This document shows, one piece after another, positions 16,572 to 24,537 of a stretch of 64,000 nt of DNA. Under the pieces are notes generated by a model. It did no database searches. It saw only the letters and a program-made list of their open reading frames with translations, and had not been told where the DNA came from. Where the stretch lies: positions 186,001 through 250,000 of the forward strand of contig JAFTUD010000002.1 in the NCBI GenBank assembly GCA_017466455.1, in the 5' to 3' direction. The DNA comes from Clostridia bacterium (lineage in GTDB: Bacteria; Bacillota_A; Clostridia; Oscillospirales; CAG-272). The translations under genes and the position numbers were made by a program. How positions within the stretch are numbered: the stretch's first letter is position 1; every line of letters begins with the position of its first letter.

Positions 16572-18209
16572 TTACTCCGCTGAAATTATATAGAAATAAA
16601 CAGGCTGTGCTCCATTATAAAGACTTATATCAACACCGTTTCCAAGCTCTTTCCTAAAGAATTCAGCTGTTTTCTCCGCTTCCTCATCGGATACATCGGC
16701 ACCATAATAAATGCTAACTATACTTTTTGAGGATTCCTTTATTCTATTAACTAATTCAACGAACATTTTTGTAAGATCCTTATCAGCCGAAAGAAGCTTA
16801 TCGTTTAAAATAGCTAAATAGTCTCCCTCGGAAATGTCCATATCATCAAAATTGGAATTTCTTGCTGCATAGGTTATTTGCATTGTATCAACACCTAACG
16901 ATGTTTCAGTCATAGCCTGCTCATTCTCAGTAGCGTCGACATCCTCATTATATCCAAGCATAGCCGAAAAGCCCTGCGGTACGGAGCGAGTCGGAATTAC
17001 AATAACATTCTTGTCAACAAGCTCGGCTACCTGCTTAGCAGTCATTATGATATTTTTGTTATTTGGAAGAATAAATACCGTTTCAGCATCAACCGCCTCA
17101 ACAGCAGCGCAAAGATCCTCGGTTGCAGGATTCATGGTTTGACCGCCCGAAACAATTTTATCAACTCCAAGCTCCTCAAAAATAGCATCCATGCCTTCTC
17201 CGTTTGAAACGCTTACAAATCCGTATTTTTTAAGAGCCTTAGGAGCTTGCTCTACAAGCTTATTCGTGTGTTGTGTGCGCATGTTTTCAACCTTAACAGT
17301 CTCATAAACGCCATACTTTAGCGCCTCTCCAAGCACCTGATGAGGCTCATTAGTATGTACATGCACCTTTATAATTTCACCGTCATCAATCATAACAAGG
17401 CTATCGCCCATAGTGTTGAGATAGCTCTTTAATTCCGATGAATCAGAGTCCTCAATATACTTTCTAACAATAAACTCCGTACAAAATCCGAATGTTATTT
17501 CTTCCGTATCAAACGATGAAAAGTCAGCCTTTGCCTTGGGCTCGGCAGTAATAACCGGCTTAAGCTCAAGCTTTATTCCATCTGCGTTGAGTGCATCAAG
17601 CATGGCTTGCAAAACAAGTAGCCAGCCCTTACCACCCGCATCAACAACCCCTGCCTTTTCAAGCACCGGATTTTGGTTTACGGTATTAGCAAGAGCCTTG
17701 GATCCCGCCTCAATTACCGCTTGAAGAACATACTCAAAGTTATTCTCCTCCTTAGCGGCTCTTTCAGCAGCCTCGGCACAGCATCTTGCAACGGTCAATA
17801 TTGTTCCCTCCGCAGGACGGTCTACCGCTTTATATGCCGCTTCAACTCCATATTTCAGCGCATTAGCCCACGCAACTCCATCCGCCTCATTTGAGTTGAT
17901 CAAGCCCTTTGCGATACCTCTAAACAATAAGCTTATAATAACCCCGGAATTTCCTCTTGCTCCGTGAAGCATCGCCTTTGCAGTTTTATCAGCCGCTTCA
18001 TCAAGCGCCATGTTATCACCCTGCTTCAAAAGCTCCTCAGCAGCCTTTGCCACAGTCATTGACATGTTCGAGCCCGTGTCTCCGTCAGGAACAGGAAAAA
18101 CATTCAATTCATTAATTTCTTCCTTATTGTCCTCAAGATACTGCGCTGCGGTAATAATTAGCTTGCGATAATCCTCGCCATTTATTTTGTTGTGTTGATT
18201 GTTATCCAT
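16572..18209 (-). CDS. fakA: Fatty acid kinase, catalytic subunit FakA (DAK2 domain)
   Basis: 545 residues, the length of YloV/FakA. N-terminal DAK2 ATP-binding domain with the Mg-binding motif FPVPDGDTGSNM (42-53), HGARGNSGVIIS and VVDAGGKGW; then the middle domain (VHVHTNEPH) and the C-terminal DegV-like domain (IFILPNNKNIIMTAKQVA). FakA phosphorylates fatty acids held by FakB, feeding exogenous or recycled acyl chains to PlsX/PlsY. The FakB-like gene lies 15 bp upstream on the same strand, the functional partner. Confidence 0.92.
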   Translation of the reverse strand: MDNNQHNKINGEDYRKLIITAAQYLEDNKEEINELNVFPVPDGDTGSNMSMTVAKAAEELLKQGDNMALDEAADKTAKAMLHGARGNSGVIISLLFRGIAKGLINSNEADGVAWANALKYGVEAAYKAVDRPAEGTILTVARCCAEAAERAAKEENNFEYVLQAVIEAGSKALANTVNQNPVLEKAGVVDAGGKGWLLVLQAMLDALNADGIKLELKPVITAEPKAKADFSSFDTEEITFGFCTEFIVRKYIEDSDSSELKSYLNTMGDSLVMIDDGEIIKVHVHTNEPHQVLGEALKYGVYETVKVENMRTQHTNKLVEQAPKALKKYGFVSVSNGEGMDAIFEELGVDKIVSGGQTMNPATEDLCAAVEAVDAETVFILPNNKNIIMTAKQVAELVDKNVIVIPTRSVPQGFSAMLGYNEDVDATENEQAMTETSLGVDTMQITYAARNSNFDDMDISEGDYLAILNDKLLSADKDLTKMFVELVNRIKESSKSIVSIYYGADVSDEEAEKTAEFFRKELGNGVDISLYNGAQPVYFYIISAE

Positions 18210-18224
18210 AACAAATCTCCGTTT

Positions 18225-19112
18225 TTAATCTATTCTTTCTTTGCCCATGAAGAAAAGCGCCACTGTACCGGGACCAGAGTGGGAACCGATTGTTGGACCG
18301 ATATTGTATATTTCAACCTTGTCCTTAAGGTTTGCAAAGCGCTCCTCTACCATGTTTTTCACTGTCAAGGCATCCTCGTAAGAATCGGAATTGCAAATAT
18401 AACATCTATCATCATATTTGAGTCCGTTTTCAGCGTTTTCTTCCATTTTATCAACAAGACGCTTCAATGCATTGCTCTTTCCTCTTACCTTTTCGCGAGG
18501 TATAAGCTTTCCTTGATGGTCAACATTAAGCACAGGACAAATTTTCAAAACCGTTCCAAACCAGCCTGCAACCTTTGAAACTCTACCGCCCTTAACATAG
18601 AAGGTTAAATCCATAGATGTAAACCAGTGGTGAACTCTCCTTTTGTTCTCGTTAGCCCAAGCAAACGCCTCTTCTATTGTTTTTCCCTGATCTCTTAGAT
18701 CGGCTATCTTTTCAACAAACAATCCAAAGCCTGATGATGCAGCAAGAGAGTCAACCAAAAGAAGCTTTCTATCGGGAAATTCCGCCCTTACTTCCTCAGC
18801 AGCAATCCTTGCAGAATTATAGGAGCCTGATATGCCCGATGAAAATGCTATATGAAGCAAATCCTTTCCCTGCGACAATACATTTCTAAAAAACTTAGCG
18901 TATGTGCCAACATTAACCTGTGCAGTTCTTGTGTCTGCACCGTCTACCATTGCATTATAGAATTCCTTTGCATCGCTCTTTTCAAACATATCATCGGAAT
19001 ACTCAACACCGTCAAGATAGTAGTTAAAGTTCAACACCAAAATATTTCTTTGTCTTGCCCTGTCCATATTCAAATCCATAGTGGAGCAAGAGCTGATTAT
19101 GAATTCACTCAT
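18225..19112 (-). CDS. fakB: DegV-family fatty-acid-binding protein FakB
   Basis: 295 residues of the DegV/FakB fold. Motifs that contact the acyl carboxylate and phosphate: FSSGISGSYNSARIA, DSLAASSGFGLFV, FYVKGGRVSKVAGWFG and, near the end, GPTIGSHSGPGTVALFF. It should carry a fatty acid for phosphorylation by FakA from the next gene. ATG 19112 has AAGAGGTTCTAAT before it. The family has several paralogues per genome with different chain preference; the preferred chain cannot be read here. Confidence 0.9.
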   Translation of the reverse strand: MSEFIISSCSTMDLNMDRARQRNILVLNFNYYLDGVEYSDDMFEKSDAKEFYNAMVDGADTRTAQVNVGTYAKFFRNVLSQGKDLLHIAFSSGISGSYNSARIAAEEVRAEFPDRKLLLVDSLAASSGFGLFVEKIADLRDQGKTIEEAFAWANENKRRVHHWFTSMDLTFYVKGGRVSKVAGWFGTVLKICPVLNVDHQGKLIPREKVRGKSNALKRLVDKMEENAENGLKYDDRCYICNSDSYEDALTVKNMVEERFANLKDKVEIYNIGPTIGSHSGPGTVALFFMGKERID

Positions 19113-19236
19113 ATTAGAACCTCTTAAAAAATCGTATTAGCAAAATCGCTACTGTAAGTTTAGCAAATTTTGACCAAATAATCCACCTTTTATTCAAAAT
19201 TTTCTCTCTACACTATTAAAATTAAAAAATAGAGCC

Positions 19237-19268
19237 AAAAAATCCCACTCTACTGTTCGTAGAGTGGG
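19237..19268 (-). terminator. Terminator of the XRE membrane regulator gene
   Basis: Minus strand: 10-bp stem CCCACTCTAC/GTAGAGTGGG (19259-19268 with 19244-19253), 5-nt loop, then ATTTTTTGG. Confidence 0.85.
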
Positions 19269-19280
19269 GGGATGTGTCGT

Positions 19281-19946
19281 TTATTCGCCTTTTTTCTTCG
19301 ATTTTTTTTGAATTTTCTCCATAGCAGCCAAAAGAACTGGATTGTCTTTTTGATTCATTCTAATATTGATTTTTATGCCAAAGCTCAAGAAAACGATGAT
19401 TTGCGCAGGCACTCCAAGTAAGAAAATCATCCATATTCTTGGATTTCCTATTGCAATATATATAGTCAAGACAATGGACCACAAAAGCAACGATATAAAC
19501 ATAAACAGTCCAAATGTCTTACGCCAGATTGAGGCAAAAACTATTCCGATGATCGAGGCAATCGGTATTGCAAATATAAAGACCTGCCAAAAATAAACAT
19601 CTGTGCTGAGGGCAATAATCACGAAAAGAAGGAGTGCAACGGTCATTACAGAAATAAGTGCGGTATTTAAAATCAATGCTCTTCTTGCTGTATTAACAGG
19701 CTTCCTTTCAATTTTGGTTTCTTGATCGGAGTGAGGAGTTAAAAAATAATCAACGCTAACATTGAAAAGCTCCGCCATATTTTTAAGAACATATACATCG
19801 GGGATTCCATCGGCTCTTTCCCATTTGGAATCGGCCTTGTCAGAGTAATTTATTTGCTCACCAAGCTCATATTGAGTCATGTGATTTACGGTTCTTAAAT
19901 AGAATATGTTTTGGGCAATAATTTCCTTAAGCTCTTTTTCCTGCAA
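19281..19946 (-). CDS. XRE-type HTH regulator with membrane domain
   Basis: 221 residues: N-terminal XRE/Cro helix-turn-helix (about 8-68, LKEIIAQNIFYLRTVNHMTQYELGEQ, DKADSKWERADGIPDV, LFNVSVDYFL) followed by four membrane segments (about 88-190) and a Lys-rich tail. Such membrane-tethered XRE proteins are common in Clostridia; they may sense envelope state, but nothing here shows the signal. The start is TTG 19946, 7 nt after GGAGG. A 14-bp perfect palindrome lies just upstream and may be its own operator. It has its own terminator and appears to be a single-gene unit. Confidence 0.85.
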   Translation of the reverse strand: MQEKELKEIIAQNIFYLRTVNHMTQYELGEQINYSDKADSKWERADGIPDVYVLKNMAELFNVSVDYFLTPHSDQETKIERKPVNTARRALILNTALISVMTVALLLFVIIALSTDVYFWQVFIFAIPIASIIGIVFASIWRKTFGLFMFISLLLWSIVLTIYIAIGNPRIWMIFLLGVPAQIIVFLSFGIKINIRMNQKDNPVLLAAMEKIQKKSKKKGE

Positions 19947-19969
19947 GTCCTCACCTCCATCATAGTATT

Positions 19970-19983
19970 ATAGTTATAACTAT
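19970..19983. promoter_or_regulatory. Palindromic operator candidate upstream of the XRE gene
   Basis: ATAGTTATAACTAT is a perfect 14-bp palindrome overlapping a TATAAT-like -10 on the minus strand, about 25 bp before the TTG start. The position suits autorepression. Confidence 0.5.
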
Positions 19984-20120
19984 GTTTTATTTTAGCACAA
20001 AATAACGCGCCCGTCAAGAATTAATTTTTCTTTTCCACGCAAAATATCACAAATACCCATTTATGGAACACTAAAAAAGCAAAAGCACCGCCAAAAAGCG
20101 GTGCTTTAATTTGAGAAAAT

Positions 20121-20444
20121 TTAGTCCTCAGTAACTGTGCGAAGAGCCTTTTCGTAATCGCGAAGTATAGCCCTTTCAAGAAGGTCGTGTGTATAAGCAT
20201 CCTCACTAATTCCCTTGCTCATACATACGATTTGAAGCTTTTTCTTCAAGGATTGACTAACAGTTGTTCTAACAAATGCGGTACGAGCATCCTTAGGATC
20301 GGTCACCTTTCTCGGTCTTCCTCTCTTTTTAGCCGGAGCCTCAACAACTACAGCTACAGGAGCTTGATCCGCCACTCTAATCGGTTCCTCAGTCTTTACC
20401 TCTGATCTCATTGCATCAGCAATTCCATAATTCTTCTTAGCCAT
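20121..20444 (-). CDS. Small AT-hook plus ribbon-helix-helix-like protein, ParA partner candidate
   Basis: 107 residues. An Ala/Val/Pro-rich linker (ADQAPVAVVVEAPA) leads to an AT-hook KKRGRPRK (about 39-46) for minor-groove binding, then a segment (RTAFVRTTVSQSLKKKLQIVCMSKGISEDAY-type, about 55-95) with the beta-strand/two-helix look of ribbon-helix-helix DNA-binding proteins. ATG 20444 starts 5 bp after the stop of a ParA-type ATPase, with GGAGAGTAAGTATT as ribosome site provided by the end of that gene. The ATPase/small DNA-binder arrangement recalls ParF/ParG partition pairs. Fold and role are inferred. Confidence 0.7.
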   Translation of the reverse strand: MAKKNYGIADAMRSEVKTEEPIRVADQAPVAVVVEAPAKKRGRPRKVTDPKDARTAFVRTTVSQSLKKKLQIVCMSKGISEDAYTHDLLERAILRDYEKALRTVTED

Positions 20445-20449
20445 AATAC

Positions 20450-21229
20450 TTACTCTCCTTTTTCTTCAACTGCAGCGATAATTTCTTCAATAGCATCAGC
20501 ATACTGCTTTGTAACTTTATTTTTGGGGTCATAGTCAAACAGACTCTTGCAAAGCGCTTGGCTCTCGCCAATAGGAGCCGGGAATGTTCCAATCAAGGTG
20601 TTGAACACCTTAACTCCGTATTCATTACTTACAATTTCAACCTGTTCACGAATTTCTCTTGCAAGCTTTGTGTTGTTATTTTTTGTAAACAAGATTCCGG
20701 CAATGTGAATATCTCTATCATAAACGCCTACCGCTTGTCTTACCGTATCAATCATTTTTCCACAGCCTCTTGCTGAGAAAAATCCAACCTCCGATACAAC
20801 AACTACGCTATCCGCAACCATAAAGACATTATATGTAAATGTGTTTATCGCAGGAGGGCAATCAATCAAAACATAATCATAGTCAGAAAGCTTGTCCTTT
20901 AACGCCTGAAACAACAAAAGCTCTCTTCCGATCTTTCCGCTAATCTCCATCTCTCTATATCCAAGAGCAGAATCGCTTGGAATAATATCTCCGTAAGGAG
21001 TGCTTTTTACGGTGTCATGGAATTTCGCCTCATTAAGCAAAAGCTCCGACACGGTATTTTCGCCATCAGTATTAACTCCGACGCATGAGGTAAGGTTGCC
21101 TTGTGGATCCATATCAATCATAAGCACCCTTTTTCCCTTTTTAAGTGTTAGATACGCAGCGGTTTGAAGTGTTGTAGTCGTCTTTCCAACGCCACCCTTT
21201 TGGTTTATAAAACAAATCTTGTGTGCCAT
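20450..21229 (-). CDS. ParA/Soj-family ATPase
   Basis: 259 residues with the deviant Walker A INQKGGVGKTTTT at the N-terminus, the Walker A' MIDMDPQGNLTSC, and Walker B-type VLIDCPPAINTFTYN. Start fixed at ATG 21229 behind GGAGGGAACA; further upstream in-frame codons overlap the promoter. ParA proteins form ATP-dependent dimers on DNA to move plasmids, chromosomes or protein cargo. The partner here is the small AT-hook protein rather than a ParB, so this is not the canonical soj-spo0J pair. Strong own promoter at 21263-21291. Confidence 0.9.
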   Translation of the reverse strand: MAHKICFINQKGGVGKTTTTLQTAAYLTLKKGKRVLMIDMDPQGNLTSCVGVNTDGENTVSELLLNEAKFHDTVKSTPYGDIIPSDSALGYREMEISGKIGRELLLFQALKDKLSDYDYVLIDCPPAINTFTYNVFMVADSVVVVSEVGFFSARGCGKMIDTVRQAVGVYDRDIHIAGILFTKNNNTKLAREIREQVEIVSNEYGVKVFNTLIGTFPAPIGESQALCKSLFDYDPKNKVTKQYADAIEEIIAAVEEKGE

Positions 21230-21262
21230 TGTTCCCTCCATATAATTTGATTTTACGATATA

Positions 21263-21291
21263 ATTATACAACACATTTCGACATTTGTCAA
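21263..21291 (-). promoter_or_regulatory. Consensus sigma-A promoter of the ParA operon
   Basis: Minus strand: -35 TTGACA (21286-21291), exactly 17 bp, -10 TATAAT (21263-21268). GTGTTG occurs on both sides of the spacer (direct repeat), a possible site for autoregulation. Confidence 0.85.
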
Positions 21292-21442
21292 CACTTTTTT
21301 TAATTTTTAATACCAAAAATTCAAAAATATTTAAAACATTTAATTCAACAATTATTAAATACATGAATTTCAAAAATCATTTTTTTAAAATTTCAAAAAA
21401 CCCAAAATTTATTTTTCAGTTTAAAATCCTTTATTTAAAAAG

Positions 21443-21471
21443 AAAAATCGGCAATAATTGCCGATTTTTTA
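21443..21471. terminator. Bidirectional terminator in the AT-rich gap
   Basis: AAAAATCGGCAA (21443-21454) pairs with TTGCCGATTTTT (21458-21469). The rest of the gap 21292-21582 is very A/T-rich and shows no gene. Confidence 0.75.
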
Positions 21472-21548
21472 TCATTTTAAAATGATACAATAATAGATAT
21501 TTAACTTCAAATTAAATCACTAAAAAATCAAGTTTTTTAAATATTTCC

Positions 21549-21577
21549 AAAAAATTGTGTCATAAAATATCACAATT
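21549..21577 (-). terminator. Weak terminator after the Nif3-like gene
   Basis: Minus strand: AATTGTG (21571-21577) with CACAATT (21553-21559), 11-nt loop, then TTTTTGG. Low GC makes the stem weak; the hairpin at 21443 is a backup. Confidence 0.5.
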
Positions 21578-21582
21578 ATTCA

Positions 21583-22344
21583 TCAAAATACAACCTTAAT
21601 TTTATTAGAATTAAAAATCTCAACTCTTGCGCTTGGCAATATAGATTTCACAATGTTTTCAAGAGCTATACAGACAGGATTTTCTGTATAAAAATGTCCC
21701 GCCTCGATTATATTAAGCCCCATTTCCTCGGCATCTAACATGCTGTTATAGCTGGCGTTTCCGGTAACGAGTGTATCAGCTCCGCACAAAATAGCATTTG
21801 AAATCATATCCTTGCCATCTCCACCGCACAAATACACTCTTTTAACAGCTTTCTTGCCAATGTAGGAGGCATATGGCGCGTTTAACGCATTTTTTACACA
21901 TTTTACAAAGTCCTCAAGCGCTTGCTCGCTTTCAAGCTCACAAACACGGCCTATCGAATCGCTTGGATCCTCAGACACATTTTCAAGTGACAAGCATTTC
22001 GCCAATGTATCATTTACTCCGCCCCTTCCGGCGTCGAGCCTTGTGTGAAAGGACATTGCGTTAATATCGTTTTTTATAAGCTTAATTAGCTTGTCTTGGG
22101 TATAATTCAAGGGAGAAATTGCCTTTTGCGCCTTAAAAACCAATGGATGATGAGAAATAATAGTATCAAAGCCGTTTTTTATAGCATAATCAACAACATC
22201 ATCAGTTATATCAAGCGCAATCAACGCATCTTTAACCTGCTTTTCCAAATTAGGAGCGCACATAATACCGTCATTATCCCAATCACAGCTTAATGACGCA
22301 GGAAATTTTTCATCTATTTTCCTATAAAGCTCGTAAAATGTCAT
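21583..22344 (-). CDS. Nif3-like dinuclear metal-centre protein
   Basis: 253 residues of the Nif3/YbgI family. Metal-site motifs: SCDWDNDG near the start, ISHHPLVFKA with the paired His, FHTRLDAGRGGVNDTLA and AGHFYTENP. The usual Asp/His of the TGDxxYH motif are Asn in TGNASYNSML. Often annotated GTP cyclohydrolase 1 type 2, but the physiological role is not settled. It overlaps trmK by 4 bp; the trmK-nif3 pair is conserved in Bacillota. Confidence 0.9.
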   Translation of the reverse strand: MTFYELYRKIDEKFPASLSCDWDNDGIMCAPNLEKQVKDALIALDITDDVVDYAIKNGFDTIISHHPLVFKAQKAISPLNYTQDKLIKLIKNDINAMSFHTRLDAGRGGVNDTLAKCLSLENVSEDPSDSIGRVCELESEQALEDFVKCVKNALNAPYASYIGKKAVKRVYLCGGDGKDMISNAILCGADTLVTGNASYNSMLDAEEMGLNIIEAGHFYTENPVCIALENIVKSILPSARVEIFNSNKIKVVF

Positions 22345-23009
22345 TTTAACCTCTCCAATTCCGCAATTTGCTTCTCTATGGCTATTGTGTCACGATTTGC
22401 CACCTTAAGACCCATAAAAATCTTTTTCTTTTTTTCAATCGTATGTAAAATAAAATCCTTAAAATCACTCGAGCTGTTTTTTATGTTTATTTTTCCAATC
22501 TCAAGCTCAATTTCGGAATAGTCATGGGATTTACCATCATATCTTGCGCAAACAATTTGATAAAATTTACCGTCCTCAAAAACGATTGATTCATCATATA
22601 TATCAAAACCGTTTTTAAGATATTCTCTGAGCTCCCTTGCGCTTGTCATAGGCTGAAGGATTAAATTTATATCATTGTTTTTCGCATAGCTTGACTTTTC
22701 AATTATTTCAGCAATCAGCTCTCCGCCCATGCCACAAATCATTATATCATCAGGCAAATATGCCTCTATATTATCAAGTCCGCTTGAAATATATGTAACT
22801 ATTTCATTTTCAAGATCATTTTGAGATATATTATCCTTAGCACGAGACAAGGGACCTTCATTAATATCCGTTGCAATCGCCTTTTTCACTTTTTTTGACT
22901 GAACAAGGTAAATCGGAAGATATGCGTGATCAGTGCCCACATCAACTACAGTTACACCGTTGCGTACGAAAGACGCAACGGTGCTTAGTCTTTTACTTAA
23001 TTTTATCAT
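22341..23009 (-). CDS. trmK: tRNA (adenine22-N1)-methyltransferase TrmK
   Basis: 222 residues: class I SAM methyltransferase with VVDVGTDHAYLPIYLV (motif I), ATDINEGPLSRA (motif II) and the characteristic MICGMGGELIAEII followed by LILQPMTSARELREYL. It methylates N1 of A22 in the D-loop of bacterial tRNAs. The C-terminal helical part ends in a coiled region (EKQIAELERLK). Its ATG shares one base with the stop of the DUF1858 gene (TAATG) and its end overlaps the nif3-like gene. Confidence 0.94.
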   Translation of the reverse strand: MIKLSKRLSTVASFVRNGVTVVDVGTDHAYLPIYLVQSKKVKKAIATDINEGPLSRAKDNISQNDLENEIVTYISSGLDNIEAYLPDDIMICGMGGELIAEIIEKSSYAKNNDINLILQPMTSARELREYLKNGFDIYDESIVFEDGKFYQIVCARYDGKSHDYSEIELEIGKINIKNSSSDFKDFILHTIEKKKKIFMGLKVANRDTIAIEKQIAELERLK

Positions 23010-23209
23010 TATTTGTTAGCGAAATGAGCGTTGATCTTTGCAATAAGAGAATCAGCATCAGTTCCGTGAACAGCACAAGCGTCCTCAATGCTTTCACCTC
23101 TTGAGTGAGGGCAGCCAAGGCAATGCATTCCTATTTCAAGGAAAAACTGTGCAGTTTCGGGATCAAAATCAAGCACATCGCCAATCAATGTCTTTTTTGT
23201 TACTTCCAT
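23009..23209 (-). CDS. DUF1858 small protein
   Basis: 66 residues with the DUF1858 pattern: DVLDFDPETAQFFLEIGMHCLGCPHSRGESIEDACAVHG. The Cys-x-x-Cys of CLGCP and a third Cys could bind metal or act in redox chemistry; homologues are linked to hybrid-cluster or sulfur proteins but the function is not established. ATG 23209 follows AAAGGAGATTACAAAA. It lies between murA and trmK in the same operon. Confidence 0.85.
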   Translation of the reverse strand: MEVTKKTLIGDVLDFDPETAQFFLEIGMHCLGCPHSRGESIEDACAVHGTDADSLIAKINAHFANK

Positions 23210-23229
23210 TTTTGTAATCTCCTTTAAAT

Positions 23230-24480
23230 TTAATAATTATAGCTTATATTTGCACCGACAGAGGATAACTTTTGTACAATACCCTCGTATCCTCTCTCAA
23301 TGTAATTAACATTATTTATGATGCTTCTTCCTTTCGCGCCAAGCGAAGCGACAACAAGGCTCGCTCCCGCACGCAAATCAGTAGCATCTAACACCGCACC
23401 GTAAAGCTCGGACTTTTGAATTTTCACAGTATCTCCATATTTTTTTATGACAGCACCCATTTTTTGGAGCTCGTTTACATACGCAAACCGTTCCTTAAAA
23501 ATTGTTTCCGTCACACTTCCGCCCCCCTCGCAGTAGCACAAAAGCGCTGAAAATTGAGGATGCAAATCCGTTGGGAAGTCAGGGTAAGGAGCTGTTATAA
23601 CATCTATTCCCTTAGGAATACCTGACGATTTTAAGCAAACAAATCCACCACGATATAAAACATCAATGCTCATGGCTTGAAAAAGAGGGATAAACGGTTT
23701 AACATGCTCATATTCTGCATTTTGCAAGGCAATCTGACCGCCAGTCACCCCGATGCATGTGACGAAGGTAAGCGTCTCAATTGTATCCGAATAAACACGG
23801 TACGACTTGCCAAAAAGCTTATTAACCCCACGCACCTCAATACTGTTATCATTCACTGTAATAGAGGCACCGCAAACATTTAAAAACGAAATTAAATCTA
23901 TAACATGCGGTTCCTTAGCAACATTTTCAATAATGACTCTTCCGTCACAAAAAACGGAAGCCATTATCATATTTATTGTAGCACCTACAGAAATTTTGTC
24001 AAGTAGTATTTTACTACTTTTTATCCTTTTGGGCAAATTTATTTCGATTATTTCATCATTTTGCAAGCAGTCGGCGCCTAACGCACAAAAGCCCTTAATG
24101 TGTTGCTCAATAGGACGAGAACCAAAATTACATCCGCCAGGATACGGTATTCTCACCCTGCCAAATCTTGCAAGACAGGTTGACATAAGATACGATGACG
24201 CCCTCATTTTTGAAACCAATTCAAAGTCAATCCCACAGCCGTCCAAGCGTTGGGTGTTTATTATGACAGTATGCTCATCGACGAAATCGGCATCAGCACC
24301 CATTTTTCTTAATATTTCAAGCGCATTTTCAACATCACTAACTCTTGGAACGTTGTGTAAAACCGTTTCACCGCTAACAAGAATGCACGCAAATATAATC
24401 GGCAAGGCAGAATTTTTCATTCCGCTTATTTCTATTTTTCCATTAAGCCTCTGAGAGCCCTCAATAACTATCGATTTCAT
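23230..24480 (-). CDS. murA: UDP-N-acetylglucosamine 1-carboxyvinyltransferase
   Basis: 416 residues, MurA/EPT family. First committed step of peptidoglycan synthesis, adding enolpyruvate from PEP to UDP-GlcNAc. Visible: Lys22 in GMKNSALPI and the catalytic, fosfomycin-target Cys117 in YPGGCNFGSRPIEQH (the usual Ala after Cys is Asn). Start ATG 24480 behind GAGGTGCTT; the extra in-frame codons to 24510 are not family-like. The ribosome site is part of a 10-bp hairpin (24487-24496 with 24515-24524), which may modulate translation. Many Bacillota have two MurA paralogues; only one is in the window. Confidence 0.94.
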   Translation of the reverse strand: MKSIVIEGSQRLNGKIEISGMKNSALPIIFACILVSGETVLHNVPRVSDVENALEILRKMGADADFVDEHTVIINTQRLDGCGIDFELVSKMRASSYLMSTCLARFGRVRIPYPGGCNFGSRPIEQHIKGFCALGADCLQNDEIIEINLPKRIKSSKILLDKISVGATINMIMASVFCDGRVIIENVAKEPHVIDLISFLNVCGASITVNDNSIEVRGVNKLFGKSYRVYSDTIETLTFVTCIGVTGGQIALQNAEYEHVKPFIPLFQAMSIDVLYRGGFVCLKSSGIPKGIDVITAPYPDFPTDLHPQFSALLCYCEGGGSVTETIFKERFAYVNELQKMGAVIKKYGDTVKIQKSELYGAVLDATDLRAGASLVVASLGAKGRSIINNVNYIERGYEGIVQKLSSVGANISYNY

Positions 24481-24486
24481 AAGCAC

Positions 24487-24524
24487 CTCGCACAAACATC
24501 TTGCTATCATTCTATTCGTGCGAG
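24487..24524 (-). promoter_or_regulatory. Hairpin masking the murA ribosome binding site
   Basis: Minus strand: CTCGCACGAA (24515-24524) can pair with TTTGTGCGAG (24487-24496; one G-T wobble). The 3' arm includes the GAG of the murA Shine-Dalgarno sequence. No T-run follows, so it is not a terminator. Confidence 0.45.
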
Positions 24525-24537
24525 AGTTTTTTGTTAT

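Noticed and set aside
21292..21582. Plus-strand frame in the AT-rich gap upstream of parA
   Set aside because: Composition is low-complexity (Lys/Phe/Ile-rich), no ribosome site, and it runs through a terminator hairpin.
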